Positions 1-8,353 of a DNA stretch of 64,000 nucleotides are shown in pieces. Origin of the DNA: a bacterium (lineage in GTDB: Bacteria > Bacteroidota > Bacteroidia > Cytophagales > Cyclobacteriaceae); the NCBI GenBank assembly GCA_024743255.1, contig JANSWY010000010.1, positions 1-64,000 on the forward strand, written 5' to 3'. Under the pieces are notes generated by a model. It was not told where the DNA came from, did not search any database, and saw nothing but the letters and a program-made list of their open reading frames with translations. Within the stretch, counting starts at the first letter, position 1. The number at the start of each line of letters is the position of its first letter. Made by a program: the position numbers and the translations under genes.

Positions 1-1
1 A

Positions 2-250
2 GCATATCAGCTCCCTATGTTTTATCGCTCAGAAAGTGAAATATTTCTTTACGAGATTGGGGTGATACAACAGCATAGAAAAAAAGGTGTAGCAAAGTCT
101 TTGATCGAACATCTCAAACGGTATTGTGAAGAAAATTCGATAAAGGTGATGTTTGTGATGACCACTATGGATAATGAACCTGCCAAGAAACTTTATGAAA
201 ATACTGGAGGAGAACTCGAAGTAGTACCGTTGTATTCTTATTCAATCTAA
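2..250 (+). CDS. GNAT acetyltransferase, AAC(3)-I-like (5' end outside window)
   Basis: The reading frame is open back to the first bases of the window (codons before the first internal Met at 17 read AYQLP), so this is the C-terminal part of a longer gene. Seen: the acetyl-CoA binding loop of the GNAT fold, QQHRKKGVAKSLI, which fits the R/Q-x-x-G-x-G/A pattern, followed by a C-terminal YENTGGELEVV segment. By recall, AYQLP plus a YEIGV beta-strand before the loop resembles aminoglycoside 3-N-acetyltransferase I proteins and their chromosomal relatives. Substrate is unknown; chromosomal relatives need not give drug resistance. The next gene, another GNAT, starts 4 bases after the stop. Confidence 0.8.
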   Translation, partial: AYQLPMFYRSESEIFLYEIGVIQQHRKKGVAKSLIEHLKRYCEENSIKVMFVMTTMDNEPAKKLYENTGGELEVVPLYSYSI

Positions 251-254
251 TAAT

Positions 255-785
255 ATGGATTACCTATTTAAATCAGAAAGACTAGGATTCCGAAACTGGG
301 AAGAAAATGACCTTGATGCTCTTTATGAGGTCAATTCAGATCCGCAAGTAATGGAATTCTTTCCCAAATGTCCAAGTCGTGATGAAACTCTGGACTTCAT
401 TCATAGAATGCAAAAGCAATTCTCTAAAAATGGTTTCTGCTATTTTGCGGTAGAATTATTGGAGTCCAAAGAGTTGATAGGCTTTATTGGAATTGCTGAG
501 CAGACCTATGAAGCTGACTTTACACCATGTGTTGATATAGGTTGGAGAATTGGAACCAAATACTGGTTTAAAGGCTATGCAACTGAAGGAGCAAAAGCAA
601 CTTTGAAATTTGCCAAAGAATCAACCTCGTTATCTGAGATTTTGTCTGTTGCACCTGCAATAAATACCAAATCTGAATCAGTGATGAAGAAGATCGGAAT
701 GGAGAAGCTAAGAAATTTTGACCATCCACTCTTGCTGAATGACTCAAGGTTGAAAGAGTGCATCCTATATTCACTCAAGCTGTAG
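255..785 (+). CDS. GNAT acetyltransferase, RimJ/RimL type
   Basis: This 176-aa protein has the N-terminal pattern of the RimJ/RimL (acetyltransf_3) branch, SERLGFRNWEENDLDAL, which in the family leads into the first alpha helix. The acetyl-CoA loop is visible as FKGYATEGAK, and the C-terminal N-x-K-S-x-x-VMKKIGM motif is the usual end of the fold. Family members acetylate N-terminal amino groups of ribosomal proteins or small amines; which applies here cannot be read. It follows the preceding GNAT by 4 bases, so the two are probably co-transcribed. Confidence 0.85.
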   Translation: MDYLFKSERLGFRNWEENDLDALYEVNSDPQVMEFFPKCPSRDETLDFIHRMQKQFSKNGFCYFAVELLESKELIGFIGIAEQTYEADFTPCVDIGWRIGTKYWFKGYATEGAKATLKFAKESTSLSEILSVAPAINTKSESVMKKIGMEKLRNFDHPLLLNDSRLKECILYSLKL

Positions 786-833
786 AGGGGGGCAATTCCA
801 TAAAATGGCTGTCTTGTATTAAAAAAGCTAAAC

Positions 834-1607
834 ATGACAGTAAAAAACATTCTATTAACTACTCTGACTGCTGCTATCTTATTCTCTTGTGGAGATGACG
901 ATACATCGGGCTCAGATGATGGATCAACACCAACAACAGGTGGATCCGAGGCGACACTTTCAGCCGCATTTGATGAATTTGATGCGGATAATACTACAAT
1001 AGTTCTGGAGGGAGATGAAGTTATCATTGAAACCAATGGACTACCAAACCATGAATCTCCATATTGGTCTACAAATCATCCTTTATATACAGAGCCTACT
1101 GTAACTACCACACAAGAAATGGCTCCTGGGACTATTGATGAATTTAATGGCTCTTACACACTAACTGTACCTGCAAATCCAGAATTAGCGTCTTCAACTT
1201 CCACTACAGGATTGGGAGCAATTGGTATTGCAGTGAGTGGATCTGTGATTTACAATGACCAGGAAGGACCAAATGTCCCATTGGATAATGCAGCTGGTTC
1301 ACTAGACTATTCGGGTGCTCATACAGGACCTCAGAGTTACCACTACCACCTGGAACCTACTGCATGGTCTCAGGATGATGATAAGTTGATTGGAATTATT
1401 TCCGATGGCTTTTTCCTATATGGCAGAAAGTGCACTTCAACTGGCGACTACCCAGATGATCTAGACGCATCGGGTGGCCATACTTCCACTACTGCTCACA
1501 GCAATGAGGAAATCTACCACTACCATATTCAAAATGAACTCTACCTGAACCAGTACTACATACTATTCCCAGGTGATTATCAAGGAACTCCAAATGCGAT
1601 TAATTAA
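834..1607 (+). CDS. YHYH-domain lipoprotein
   Basis: 257 aa. The N-terminus is a short lipoprotein signal with lipobox LFSC followed by an acidic, Ser/Thr/Gly-rich linker (DDDTSGSDDG), so it should be anchored to the outer side of a membrane. The defining feature is two YHYH motifs, in GPQSYHYHLEPT and EEIYHYHIQN, flanking a DGFFLYG segment; this matches the YHYH protein family, whose biochemical function is unknown. The clustered histidines suggest metal binding (inference). The stop codon lies 14 nt inside the next gene, which itself overlaps a SCO copper-chaperone homologue, so a role in extracytoplasmic metal handling is a reasonable guess. Confidence 0.8.
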   Translation: MTVKNILLTTLTAAILFSCGDDDTSGSDDGSTPTTGGSEATLSAAFDEFDADNTTIVLEGDEVIIETNGLPNHESPYWSTNHPLYTEPTVTTTQEMAPGTIDEFNGSYTLTVPANPELASSTSTTGLGAIGIAVSGSVIYNDQEGPNVPLDNAAGSLDYSGAHTGPQSYHYHLEPTAWSQDDDKLIGIISDGFFLYGRKCTSTGDYPDDLDASGGHTSTTAHSNEEIYHYHIQNELYLNQYYILFPGDYQGTPNAIN

Positions 1608-2169
1608 TCTACTTCTAATAATAGGTATCATCAGTACTTCATGTGCTGATGGTCCTGTTCAATCTACGACTTATGAAGAAGTTTCTAAAAAACAACTCAC
1701 CCTTAAATCTGAGCAAGGTCTTGTTTACTTTGGTGACAAGATCTTCACCGGATTTAGCGTGGATCTATACTCTGATGGATCGATCAGAGAAAAAATAGAA
1801 TACATAAACGGTAAACGGAATGGCTCCATTGCCAGATGGTTTCCAAATGGCATAAAGAGCTATGAAGGAAACTACATCAACAATAAACTTTCCGGCACAA
1901 TCCTGAGCTGGTGGGCTAATGGCAATTTGCGAAAAGAAAACAATTTCGATAATGGCAAATTGCATGGCATACAGAAACAATGGTATCAATCAGGAAAAAA
2001 ATTCAAAGTACTAAATATCAATCAGGGAAAAGAAGAGGGAATTCAAACGGCTTGGAGAGAAAACGGAAAGATTTATACCAATTATGAGGCTCGTGATGGA
2101 AGAATATATGGGTTGAAAAGAGCCAATTTATGTTATCAATTAGAATCAGAAGAACTCGCTGAAAAATGA
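1594..2169 (+). CDS. MORN-repeat (YwqK-like) lipoprotein
   Basis: 191 aa from ATG 1594, chosen because the Met there begins a good lipoprotein signal (MRLINLLLIIGIISTSC, lipobox STSC, Cys17); an in-frame ATG 21 nt upstream would put charged residues first. The mature part holds about four to five repeats of the form G-x-x-x-x-W-x-x-N-G-x-x-x-x-E (ARWFPNGIKSYEG, LSWWANGNLRKE, KQWYQSGKKFK, TAWRENGKIY), the MORN_2 type found in proteins annotated as YwqK family antitoxins. That name should not be taken as evidence of a toxin-antitoxin system. It overlaps the YHYH gene by 14 nt and the SCO gene by 4 nt (ATGA), so the three are translationally coupled. Confidence 0.8.
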   Translation: MRLINLLLIIGIISTSCADGPVQSTTYEEVSKKQLTLKSEQGLVYFGDKIFTGFSVDLYSDGSIREKIEYINGKRNGSIARWFPNGIKSYEGNYINNKLSGTILSWWANGNLRKENNFDNGKLHGIQKQWYQSGKKFKVLNINQGKEEGIQTAWRENGKIYTNYEARDGRIYGLKRANLCYQLESEELAEK

Positions 2170-2807
2170 AAAAAATAATCCTGCCAATTATTATATTAAT
2201 CATCACTGCGTCATGCTCACAAAAAGAAGAAACAAAACTTCTCCCATATTATGACGATGCATTCTTCACACCCAAATGGTACACTAAAGCAGAAGAAGTA
2301 CCTTCTAACTTTCATAAAATCCCTTCATTTGGACTACTTAACCAAAGTGGCGAAACTGTGACTGAAAAAAGCTTCGAAAACAAAATATATGTAGCTGATT
2401 TTTTCTTTGCTTCCTGCCCAGGGATTTGCCCAAAAATGACAGCCAACATGACAATAATTCAGGAGGAATTCAAAACTGATGATGAAGTACTCTTATTGTC
2501 CCACAGCGTGACACCTGCCTATGATAGTGTTTCGGTATTGAACCGATATGGATCAAGAAATGGTGTAATACCTGGCAAATGGCATCTAGTAACAGGAGAT
2601 AGAGAGGAGATTTATAACTTGGGTAGAAACTACTATTTCGCAGAAGAAGACCTTGGTTTACAAAAGAGTACTGACGACTTTCTCCACACAGAAAACTTCC
2701 TGTTAATCGATCAAAACAGACATATTCGAGGAATCTACAACGGCCTCAACAAAACAGCGATCAATCAATTAATTGAAGATATCAAAACCCTGAAGAAAGC
2801 AGGGTAA
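2166..2807 (+). CDS. SCO1/SenC-family copper chaperone lipoprotein
   Basis: 213 aa. A lipoprotein signal with lipobox TASC (Cys17) anchors a thioredoxin-fold domain. The SCO copper-binding motif is intact: Cys84 and Cys88 in ASCPGICPK, with the conserved histidine His174 in FLHTENFLL. SCO proteins deliver copper to, or reduce, the CuA site of cytochrome c oxidase and related copper enzymes on the outer face of the cytoplasmic membrane. No oxidase subunit is nearby; the partners here are the YHYH and MORN lipoproteins, coupled through a 4-nt ATGA overlap. That arrangement points to a small extracytoplasmic copper module rather than to the oxidase operon. Confidence 0.9.
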   Translation: MKKIILPIIILIITASCSQKEETKLLPYYDDAFFTPKWYTKAEEVPSNFHKIPSFGLLNQSGETVTEKSFENKIYVADFFFASCPGICPKMTANMTIIQEEFKTDDEVLLLSHSVTPAYDSVSVLNRYGSRNGVIPGKWHLVTGDREEIYNLGRNYYFAEEDLGLQKSTDDFLHTENFLLIDQNRHIRGIYNGLNKTAINQLIEDIKTLKKAG

Positions 2808-2817
2808 AACATACAGA

Positions 2818-2849
2818 TTGGAATTCAATGATCAATTCTGCTATCTTTA
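2818..2849 (+). promoter_or_regulatory. Candidate Bacteroidetes-type promoter for the DUF6090 gene
   Basis: TTG at 2818-2820, 21 nt, then TATCTTTA at 2842-2849, compared with the Bacteroidetes consensus TTG-N19-23-TAnnTTTG. The ATG of the next gene is 20 nt further on. The last base of the -7 element deviates (A for G). Identified by eye only. Confidence 0.35.
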
Positions 2850-2869
2850 GGATTGACCATTGAAAACCG

Positions 2870-3613
2870 ATGCTCCGATTTTTTAAGAAATTAAGATCCC
2901 AAAACTTATCCAAAGGAAGCATACGTAAGTATGTACTTTATATATTAGGAGAGCTATTACTAATAGTAACTGGTATCGTGATTGCTGTTCAAATCAATAA
3001 CATGAACAACAATCGTAAACTATTAGACAGTGAGAAGCTTTACCTGGAAAGATTGCTTACTGATGTCAAAAATGATTTCGAGCGGTTTCACTTCCTTGAC
3101 AGTATGTACAACCTAAGCCTGAAGGATTGTTCAGAAATACTAGAGGAATTAAAAGCTGGTTCTCCAAAAGAAGAAAAGCTAAAAATCATATCATATGGAT
3201 TCTTGAACTTCTATTCCATGAATCCACATTCTACAACATACGAAGAGATGGTCAATACTGGCAGACTATACACCACCAAAAACAAAGACCTCAGAACCAG
3301 CATTATCAGGTACTACAATAATGTTGAAAGAGAGAATAACTATCTGGAGAATGCCAATATGAGAGTTAAAAAATATATGGATCATGAGTCTATGAATGAT
3401 TATTGGCTTCTTAAACGCAGGTTGAGAAGTAACCTAAAAATTCTCGATTCAGAATTCCCATGGTTATCAAAGAACACCTCCAAAGAATGGCGATCGCTAG
3501 AGACCATGACCTATGTTTACCAAACCTCTGAAAAGAAGAACAAGCTACGAATGTCTAACCTAAAAGGCAGTGCAGAGCAACTTATCTCCTTGTTGGAAAA
3601 AGAATTAAAATAA
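2870..3613 (+). CDS. DUF6090 family membrane protein
   Basis: 247 aa. The N-terminus (FFKKLRSQNLSKG, then a single transmembrane helix ending in IVIAVQINNMNNNRK, about residues 23-48) is the signature of DUF6090 proteins, which are abundant in Flavobacteriia and Cytophagia and have no known function. After the helix the protein is hydrophilic and mostly helical, with a conserved-looking TTYEEMVNTGRL segment near the middle, so it should be a single-pass protein with most of its mass on one side of the membrane. It is preceded by a candidate promoter and followed 66 nt later by a sigma-factor gene. Confidence 0.75.
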   Translation: MLRFFKKLRSQNLSKGSIRKYVLYILGELLLIVTGIVIAVQINNMNNNRKLLDSEKLYLERLLTDVKNDFERFHFLDSMYNLSLKDCSEILEELKAGSPKEEKLKIISYGFLNFYSMNPHSTTYEEMVNTGRLYTTKNKDLRTSIIRYYNNVERENNYLENANMRVKKYMDHESMNDYWLLKRRLRSNLKILDSEFPWLSKNTSKEWRSLETMTYVYQTSEKKNKLRMSNLKGSAEQLISLLEKELK

Positions 3614-3679
3614 ATTTTCTATAAAGTGTGATTTTCCAATTCACTTGTCGACAAACTGTGTAAACAGTAAATTTCTTCA

Positions 3680-4180
3680 ATGGTAGATGAAACCCGATTT
3701 GCGAGCATCATCAAAGAGAATGAACGGATAATCTTTAAGATCACCACAGTTTATACCAATAACTCGGATGATCAAAAGGATTTATATCAGGACATTGTCA
3801 TTCAACTCTGGAAAGCCTATGGTTCTTTTCGAAATGAATCAAAGTTAAGTACATGGCTGTACCGTGTGGCATTAAACACTGCTATTACCAGATTGAGAAA
3901 AGAGAAACGCACAGGCATAAAAGTTCCAATTGATCAGGTGGTATTAAACCACACAGAATCCCATGACCCTGAATTAGAAGACAGACTCAGAGATCTCTAT
4001 CGAAGTATTGAAATGCTCAGTGAATTGGATAAGGGAATTGTACTCCTATTCCTTGAAGAAAAGTCCTACGAAGAAATTGCTGAAATAACCGGTATGACAG
4101 TCTCCAATGTTGGAACAAGACTCAACCGAATTAAGAAAAAGCTAAAACAACAAATGTCAAACTCAAAACTCAGTGCATAA
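3680..4180 (+). CDS. ECF-type RNA polymerase sigma factor
   Basis: 166 aa, the usual ECF length. Region 2 is clear (DLYQDIVIQLWKAYGSF, then KLSTWLYRVALNTAI, the stretch that binds core and melts the -10), followed by a basic linker RLRKEKR. Region 4 carries the helix-turn-helix EKSYEEIAEITGMTVSNVGT and a basic tail RIKKKLKQ. It directs RNA polymerase to a specific promoter set, which cannot be read from the window. Its TAA overlaps the ATG of the next gene by one base (TAATG), so sigma factor and membrane protein are coupled; this is the position where an anti-sigma factor is normally found. Confidence 0.9.
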   Translation: MVDETRFASIIKENERIIFKITTVYTNNSDDQKDLYQDIVIQLWKAYGSFRNESKLSTWLYRVALNTAITRLRKEKRTGIKVPIDQVVLNHTESHDPELEDRLRDLYRSIEMLSELDKGIVLLFLEEKSYEEIAEITGMTVSNVGTRLNRIKKKLKQQMSNSKLSA

Positions 4181-4776
4181 TGGATTTGGATGAAATGAAA
4201 ACCACCTGGTCCGAAATGGACAAAGGACTTAAAATGACCGAAGAACCAGATGAAGTGGAGATCTTGAAGATCATTCAGAAAAAATCAGTAAGTAGTTTAA
4301 ACCGAATTATGTATGCTGAAGGTATTGGATCAGTGATCACTTTGATTGGTATAGGATACATTATTGGCAACTTTGGAAAACTTCAAAACTGGTTAGATAT
4401 AACTGCTGGAATTGGAACAGTAGTGATCTTAATTATCGCAGCAATATGTGGATTTTTGATTTTTATTACTGGCGCTAAAATTGATGTTATTAATGACTCA
4501 AGCGAAGCAATTGTCAGGAAGTTTGAAGCATTTAAAAAGCTCCTTAATTCCTACAAAAAACTCACAATCGTCATTTACATCATTATGCCATTTCTGATTA
4601 TTCCTCTTTTCACAGCATTAACACTTGAGAAGAGTTTGCTGGACGACCTGGAAAAGTTTGGTGAAGGAATTATTGCCTCATTTGTAATATTACCAGCCAT
4701 TTGGCTACTAATATTTTGGTTCTACAGAAGAAACATCGATAGAATCAGCCAATTTGTTAAAAAGATCAAGGACTAA
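4180..4776 (+). CDS. Four-helix membrane protein coupled to the sigma factor
   Basis: 198 aa. A soluble N-terminal stretch of about 45 residues (MDLDEMKTTWSEMDKGLKM) is followed by four hydrophobic helices in two pairs, around residues 50-66, 77-98, 128-148 and 165-182, and a basic C-tail. The zinc anti-sigma motif HxxxCxxC is absent, so it is not a recognisable ZAS-type anti-sigma factor. The one-base TAATG overlap with the sigma gene still makes a sigma-regulatory role the best guess, with the N-terminal segment as the candidate sigma-binding part (inference). Confidence 0.6.
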   Translation: MDLDEMKTTWSEMDKGLKMTEEPDEVEILKIIQKKSVSSLNRIMYAEGIGSVITLIGIGYIIGNFGKLQNWLDITAGIGTVVILIIAAICGFLIFITGAKIDVINDSSEAIVRKFEAFKKLLNSYKKLTIVIYIIMPFLIIPLFTALTLEKSLLDDLEKFGEGIIASFVILPAIWLLIFWFYRRNIDRISQFVKKIKD

Positions 4777-4788
4777 ACTCAATCAAAA

Positions 4789-5268
4789 ATGAAGACAATC
4801 ACATGGACTAAAAAGCTATTCAGATGTTCCTACGAATTGCTTAGTGAAGGAATAAGTATTGGCGGACTAAAAGACAATGAGTTTTCTCAATCAGTCACTG
4901 CTGAACTAAATGATAAAAGGTTTGCCTTCAAAACAAATGGCTGGGGGCACAAAGCCAGAATAATTGATCTTGATTCAAATGCCCAAATTGGAACAATCTC
5001 ATTTGGCCATTGGCTTCCTAAGGCAACAATTAACTACTATGACAAAGTAGCAGAATGGAAATTCTCCAACCTCTGGGAAACTCGCTGGAAAATCTTTGAT
5101 AACAATGGCTCCAAACTAAAATACAAAGGCTGGCAAGGTTCAGGCTCAGTGGAAGTGCAAGAAAATGATGAGCTCCTGATATTGGCAGGACTGTTTGTGA
5201 GTAACCACTATTGGAAGATGGCCTTTTTGTATGTGATGATATTTTTCCCTTATTGGATGTTGTTGTAG
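4789..5268 (+). CDS. Hypothetical protein with hydrophobic C-terminus
   Basis: 159 aa, no family recognised. The central part is beta-rich with regular aromatic residues (FKTNGWGHKARII, SFGHWLPKATINYY, LWETRWKIFDNNG), suggesting a small beta-barrel or beta-sheet domain of the tubby/LURP-like sort, although that is only an impression. The last 30 residues are strongly hydrophobic (YWKMAFLYVMIFFPYWMLL) and could anchor it in a membrane. It starts 12 nt after the sigma-linked membrane protein and is probably the last gene of that operon; its stop codon abuts a heptamer-repeat hairpin. Confidence 0.6.
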   Translation: MKTITWTKKLFRCSYELLSEGISIGGLKDNEFSQSVTAELNDKRFAFKTNGWGHKARIIDLDSNAQIGTISFGHWLPKATINYYDKVAEWKFSNLWETRWKIFDNNGSKLKYKGWQGSGSVEVQENDELLILAGLFVSNHYWKMAFLYVMIFFPYWMLL

Positions 5269-5338
5269 TTATCTGTTGTCGGTTATCTGTTGTCAGCTTT
5301 GTAATGAACTGATAACGGATAACCGACAACCGACAACA
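5268..5338. repeat. Heptanucleotide-repeat hairpin, copy 1
   Basis: The left arm (5268-5296) is four heptamers of the form GTTRTCN: GTTATCT, GTTGTCG, GTTATCT, GTTGTCA, then G. The right arm (5309-5338) is the reverse pattern NGAYAAC four times: TGATAAC, GGATAAC, CGACAAC, CGACAAC. The arms pair at about 25 of 29 positions around a 12-nt loop. It fills the gap between two convergent genes, so it can act as a bidirectional terminator, but the heptamer phrasing and the second copy at 13226 mark it as a mobile or amplified repeat, similar in style to short tandemly repeated repetitive (STRR) heptamers of cyanobacteria. Confidence 0.8.
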
Positions 5339-8011
5339 CTATTCCGCCCTTAAAGACTCCACTGGATTGATCTTGGACACTTTGAATGTGTGAAAAGAAA
5401 CCACAACCACTGCAATGACTAAAGCAATCAAAGCACTCAGGATGAATTCCGCAAAACCAATGTCTATTCTGTAAGCAAAATCATCCAGCCAATTGTTCAT
5501 TTGCCAGTAAGTCACCGGAACTGAGATAAGAATTCCAATTAGCAATTGAACAATAAAGTTCCTCGCCAAAAGTCTGAAAATTGTATTGCTATTTGCTCCC
5601 ATTACTTTTCTTATTCCAATCTCTTTTGTTCTGCTATTGATCACAATTAGGGATAACCCAAATAGTCCAAGCGAAGCGATTATGATGGCAAGAATGGTAG
5701 CCACAACTACCAGTTTATTCATCTGAGCTTCATTTTCATAAAGCAGCTTCATTCGTTCATCCACAAAATCGAATCCCAACTCTTCATTTGGAAAAGTAGA
5801 CGCCCATGCGTCATTAAGCATTGTTCTAACTTGTAAAAGCTGGCTACCTGAATACTTGAAGACCAGCTTTGGTATTGGAGAATCTCCGAAATTTGTGTCA
5901 CTGATACCTTGAACAATAGGAACCGGGTTTTGAACAATCACAAGAGGTTCAATACTTGTATGTAGAGATGAAAAGTTAAAATCTTTCACCACGCCCACTA
6001 TTCTATGGTCTCCAAAATCATTACCAGGAAGCTTTTTTTCCAGAGTGTTCTCTTGCAATCCAAAATATTCGACTGCCGTTTCATTTAGGATAATAGACTG
6101 TTTTTCGTCTGCTGTATTTCCAACTTCAAACTTTCTACCTTCAGCTATATCAACATTAAATGTTTCAAAATAAAACGGATCTACCAACAGAATTCTGAAC
6201 CTTCTAAATGTTCCTTCCGGATCTGTGTACGCCAATTGACCCCAGCCATTTGTACCAAAAACATGCGATCCCATTCCAACATCCTGAACCTCTGGATATT
6301 TTTCCAGCTTTGCTTTCAATAGCTTTCCATTTTCAAAGGTAGAACCCAGAATTTCTACAAAACCATTTGACTGAGGATCTGGATAAAGGTTTACGCTAAT
6401 AGTTGCGTTGTAATCAAACCCCAAATCTTTAGTCTGCATATACTGAAACTGAGATCGCATGATTAGAGCGCTAGTCAGTAGAATTGCCGTAACAAAAAAC
6501 TGAAATACTACTACACCTCTTCTCATCAGGTGACTTCCTTTTCCCATTGAGGTTCCTTTTAAAATGGATGTGATTTTATATCCTGACAAAACCAGAGATG
6601 GGTAAATACCTGCTATAATTCCAATTAATATCGCTATTCCAAAATATGCCAGTGCATGCCACCATTCAAAAGTAAAGACTACATCCGCTCCAGTTAATTC
6701 ATTGAATATTGGGAATAAGAAGAAAGAGAATCCTATACCCAACAACATAGCCAGAAAAGCCACTATAATACTCTCACTCAGGTACAACCAAATCAGATTG
6801 CTTCTCCATGCTCCCAACACCTTACGAATACCTACTTCTTTTCCTCTCTTTATAGACTGGCCTATCGATAAAGTCGCATAATTAACACATGCAATGACCA
6901 AAACAAGAATCCCGATAATCCCCAGAATGTATACATAGTCAGGGTTCCCAACGGGTGCCTGCCCTGCTGGAATCTCTGTATTCAAATGAATATCAGTAAG
7001 TGGCTGAAAACCAATATTGTATTCACCTCTTTTTACCTCCTCCGATAAGTGTTGCATGACCATGTCTTGCATCTTTGCTTCTACAGAAGTGATTGATGTG
7101 TTTTCTTTGATCAGCACATAAGTTTCAGGACCTACATTAAACCATGCGCTTCTTAATCCTTCAGAAAAAATCCAATTGTTGTTTTCATTGGAAATGGCCA
7201 TGTTGAAACTAATGCTGGATTCCTTTCTGATATCCTGGAATACGCCAGAAACTACAAAGTCCTTCATTTCACCATTAATCTCCAAGGTCAGACTCTCGTC
7301 TATTGCTTCATTCTCCCCGAAATACTTTTCAGCAAATGATTCTGATAGAATGATATCAGTATTGTTTCCCAAAGGTGACTCAACATTGCCCCTTAGCATT
7401 TTGAAATCCAGAATATTAAATGTCTCCGGACTGATCAGATAAACAGATTCATTAAGACGGTTCTCTCCCCTTCCAACAAGGTAGGATTGGGGTAGAAATT
7501 GAAGAGCTGTCTCTATTTCCGGGAAGTTATCTTCTAATGTGGTTTCAAAATGCCACGGAGTAACCGAATTGAAGAAAATCTTATCATTTCCATAGTCCTC
7601 CTTTAGCCAAACCCTATATAGCCTGTCCTTTTTACTCTGAAACTGATCGTAACTTAATTCCTGTTTGGCATAGGTCCCCATGAGGAGAAAGCATGTCACT
7701 CCAATAGCAACACCAAACAGATTCAATACAGTATTCAATTTCTGCTGCCACAGTACTCTAAATGCGATCTTAAAATTATTTCTGGTCATGTTCATGAATT
7801 CAAATTTTGGAAATCGTTTCTTGGATACTGCAGAATACCTGAATGACCTAAATACCAACCATATGTATAACCAATTCGCTTTTTTGATTCTACCATGATC
7901 ATGATGATATTGAAAAATTTCATATAGATCTCCCTGCAAATCCTCTAATAGTAAAGGATCGCAAAACCACTCCAAAAAGCGGTCTGCCCATTTTGGAGGC
8001 GAAGGAATCAT
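5339..8011 (-). CDS. FtsX/MacB-type permease with N-terminal prefix domain (unit 1)
   Basis: 890 aa. Residues 1-72 are a cytoplasmic prefix (PPKWADRFLEWFC, EDLQGDLYEIF), the element NCBI calls permease prefix domain 2. Then follow two MacB-PCD/FtsX modules: TM1 at about 91-113, a periplasmic domain to about 355, three helices at about 358-388, 405-436 and 449-477, TM5 at 494-518, a second periplasmic domain to about 765, and three helices at about 767-794, 816-842 and 853-880. The FtsX motifs KEVGIRKVLG and KEIGIRKVMG and the C-terminal NPVESLRAE are intact. Its start overlaps the PadR stop (ATGA). No ATPase is encoded nearby. Substrate unknown; family members move or expel lipoproteins, peptides or drugs, or act mechanically. 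Confidence 0.9.
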   Translation of the reverse strand: MIPSPPKWADRFLEWFCDPLLLEDLQGDLYEIFQYHHDHGRIKKANWLYIWLVFRSFRYSAVSKKRFPKFEFMNMTRNNFKIAFRVLWQQKLNTVLNLFGVAIGVTCFLLMGTYAKQELSYDQFQSKKDRLYRVWLKEDYGNDKIFFNSVTPWHFETTLEDNFPEIETALQFLPQSYLVGRGENRLNESVYLISPETFNILDFKMLRGNVESPLGNNTDIILSESFAEKYFGENEAIDESLTLEINGEMKDFVVSGVFQDIRKESSISFNMAISNENNNWIFSEGLRSAWFNVGPETYVLIKENTSITSVEAKMQDMVMQHLSEEVKRGEYNIGFQPLTDIHLNTEIPAGQAPVGNPDYVYILGIIGILVLVIACVNYATLSIGQSIKRGKEVGIRKVLGAWRSNLIWLYLSESIIVAFLAMLLGIGFSFFLFPIFNELTGADVVFTFEWWHALAYFGIAILIGIIAGIYPSLVLSGYKITSILKGTSMGKGSHLMRRGVVVFQFFVTAILLTSALIMRSQFQYMQTKDLGFDYNATISVNLYPDPQSNGFVEILGSTFENGKLLKAKLEKYPEVQDVGMGSHVFGTNGWGQLAYTDPEGTFRRFRILLVDPFYFETFNVDIAEGRKFEVGNTADEKQSIILNETAVEYFGLQENTLEKKLPGNDFGDHRIVGVVKDFNFSSLHTSIEPLVIVQNPVPIVQGISDTNFGDSPIPKLVFKYSGSQLLQVRTMLNDAWASTFPNEELGFDFVDERMKLLYENEAQMNKLVVVATILAIIIASLGLFGLSLIVINSRTKEIGIRKVMGANSNTIFRLLARNFIVQLLIGILISVPVTYWQMNNWLDDFAYRIDIGFAEFILSALIALVIAVVVVSFHTFKVSKINPVESLRAE

Positions 8012-8343
8012 TTGATTAAAGAGAAATTGAGTCTTGGAATCTTTTGATATAATTCCATCTTGAATGACATCAACTGATCAAGAATATTCGTTCCTGCTGC
8101 AGTGAGAGTAAAAAATCGTTTTCTTCTACCTCCACGTTCGCTAGTTGCACCACCCATTGTGGATTTTACATATCCTTTCTTTTCAAGTCGCCTCAAAACT
8201 GAATGAATGGCCGTAACATCCAGTTTCCTTTTGGTATTCTCCAGAATCTCTTTGTGTATAGTCACAGCATATGCCTCACTCTGCAAAGCGCCAACCGTGA
8301 GCAACACAAGTTCTTCCAACTCCCCTATGTGTTCACCTTTCAT
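8008..8343 (-). CDS. PadR-family regulator (unit 1)
   Basis: 111 aa winged-helix protein. The pattern GELEELVLLTVGALQSEAYAVTIHKEI, the recognition helix VTAIHSVLRRLEKKGYV and the wing MGGATSERGGRRKRFF are typical PadR features. PadR proteins are dimeric repressors that often respond to toxic compounds and control transporters. The gene overlaps its permease by 4 nt, and a repeated operator-like motif covers its promoter, which argues for autoregulation of the unit. The recognition helix has His where units 4 and 5 have Gln. It is transcribed away from the chemotaxis receptor gene. Confidence 0.9.
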   Translation of the reverse strand: MKGEHIGELEELVLLTVGALQSEAYAVTIHKEILENTKRKLDVTAIHSVLRRLEKKGYVKSTMGGATSERGGRRKRFFTLTAAGTNILDQLMSFKMELYQKIPRLNFSLIK

Positions 8344-8353
8344 AATAATCGAT

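Noticed and set aside
575-1036. 153-aa open frame on the minus strand opposite the GNAT and YHYH genes
   Set aside because: It spans two well-supported plus-strand genes, has no family features and is Ser/Val/Asn-rich as expected for an antisense shadow.
1594-2169. Toxin-antitoxin interpretation of the YwqK-like MORN proteins here and at 55962
   Set aside because: Both carry export signals, no toxin gene is adjacent, and the antitoxin name rests only on family labelling.
5268-5338. CRISPR-like reading of the heptamer repeats
   Set aside because: Units are 7 nt, contiguous, and inverted between arms, with no spacers and no cas genes.
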